Below are positions 5,205-5,330 of a stretch of 5,330 nucleotides of DNA, one piece after another. Made by a program: the position numbers and the translations under genes. Every line of letters starts with the position of its first letter. The first letter of the stretch is position 1. The stretch is from Patescibacteria group bacterium. Its GTDB lineage: Bacteria > Patescibacteriota > Minisyncoccia > Phycocordibacterales > DATDWN01. Location of the stretch: NCBI GenBank assembly GCA_030916785.1, contig JAUPVY010000043.1:1-5330 (forward strand), given 5' to 3'. Under the pieces are notes generated by a model, which worked only from the letters and a program-made list of their open reading frames with translations, did no database searches and was not told where the DNA came from.

Positions 5205-5330
5205 ATGGAAGAGACAAAAGTAAAAAAGAATACTAAAGCAAAAGAAAAGGCAGAAGCTCCTGTAGCTTTGGAGTCAGTGGTATACAACCAAAAAGGTAAA
5301 GAGGCTGGTAAGATAGATCTTTCAGCTAAT
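5205..5330 (+). CDS. rplD: Large ribosomal subunit protein L4 (uL4), N-terminal part, with lysine-rich tail
   Basis: The frame from ATG 5205 runs for 42 codons to the right edge and is cut there. L4 binds 23S rRNA, lines the exit tunnel through an extended loop, and in E. coli represses its own S10 operon. Only the N-terminus is visible: residues 1-23 are Lys/Glu/Ala-rich (MEETKVKKNTKAKEKAEAP start), followed by SVVYNQKGKEAGKIDLSAN (24-42). The latter aligns well with the normal start of bacterial L4, such as the B. subtilis form that begins close to VALYNQNG and continues with GDIELNAS. The first 23 or so residues are therefore an extension, comparable in style to the S10 tail. Position right after rplC agrees with conserved S10-operon order. 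The start has no Shine-Dalgarno sequence. An upstream inverted repeat ends 6 bases before the ATG. The diagnostic tunnel-loop motifs lie beyond the window. Confidence 0.9.
   Translation, partial: MEETKVKKNTKAKEKAEAPVALESVVYNQKGKEAGKIDLSAN

Overview
This 5.3 kb window looks like the chromosome of an AT-rich bacterium, probably of the Candidate Phyla Radiation (Patescibacteria, Parcubacteria-like). That placement is an inference. It rests on the style of the ribosomal proteins (lysine-rich N-terminal tails on S10 and L4, a lengthened active-site loop in L3), the lack of Shine-Dalgarno sequences at every start, and a small acidic protein of a type I associate with this group. All genes lie on the plus strand and read normally with TAA or TAG stops; nothing in the window indicates a recoded stop codon.

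Positions 1-2249 hold an operon of two genes of unknown function: a long protein with two glycine-rich, probably membrane-associated segments (open at the left window edge), and 4 bases later a 99-residue acidic protein. Positions 2250-2573 have no gene but are highly structured. There are two adjacent long hairpins, the second ending in a U-tract (terminator); a well-formed sigma70-type promoter whose -35 box overlaps the base of that terminator; and a further long hairpin in the deduced 5' leader of tuf.

Positions 2574-4195 encode EF-Tu (tuf) and ribosomal protein S10 (rpsJ), probably cotranscribed. A perfect 16-bp terminator hairpin (4201-4237) closes this unit. This is unexpected, because rpsJ and rplC are normally continuous in the S10 operon.

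Positions 4238-4509 have no gene. They carry a recognisable extended -10 promoter followed by about 220 bases that fold into at least three hairpins, and then rplC (L3) and the start of rplD (L4, cut by the right edge). The S10 operon therefore appears to be split, with the L3-L4 part having its own promoter and a structured leader. This leader is the best candidate in the window for an undescribed regulatory element, possibly ribosomal-protein autoregulation like that of the E. coli S10 leader by L4, but placed downstream of rpsJ.

The recognised genes all serve translation: EF-Tu delivers aminoacyl-tRNA, S10 belongs to the small-subunit head, and L3 and L4 are early-assembling large-subunit proteins near the peptidyl transferase centre and exit tunnel. 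No CRISPR array, tRNA, rRNA, insertion sequence or defence system is visible.
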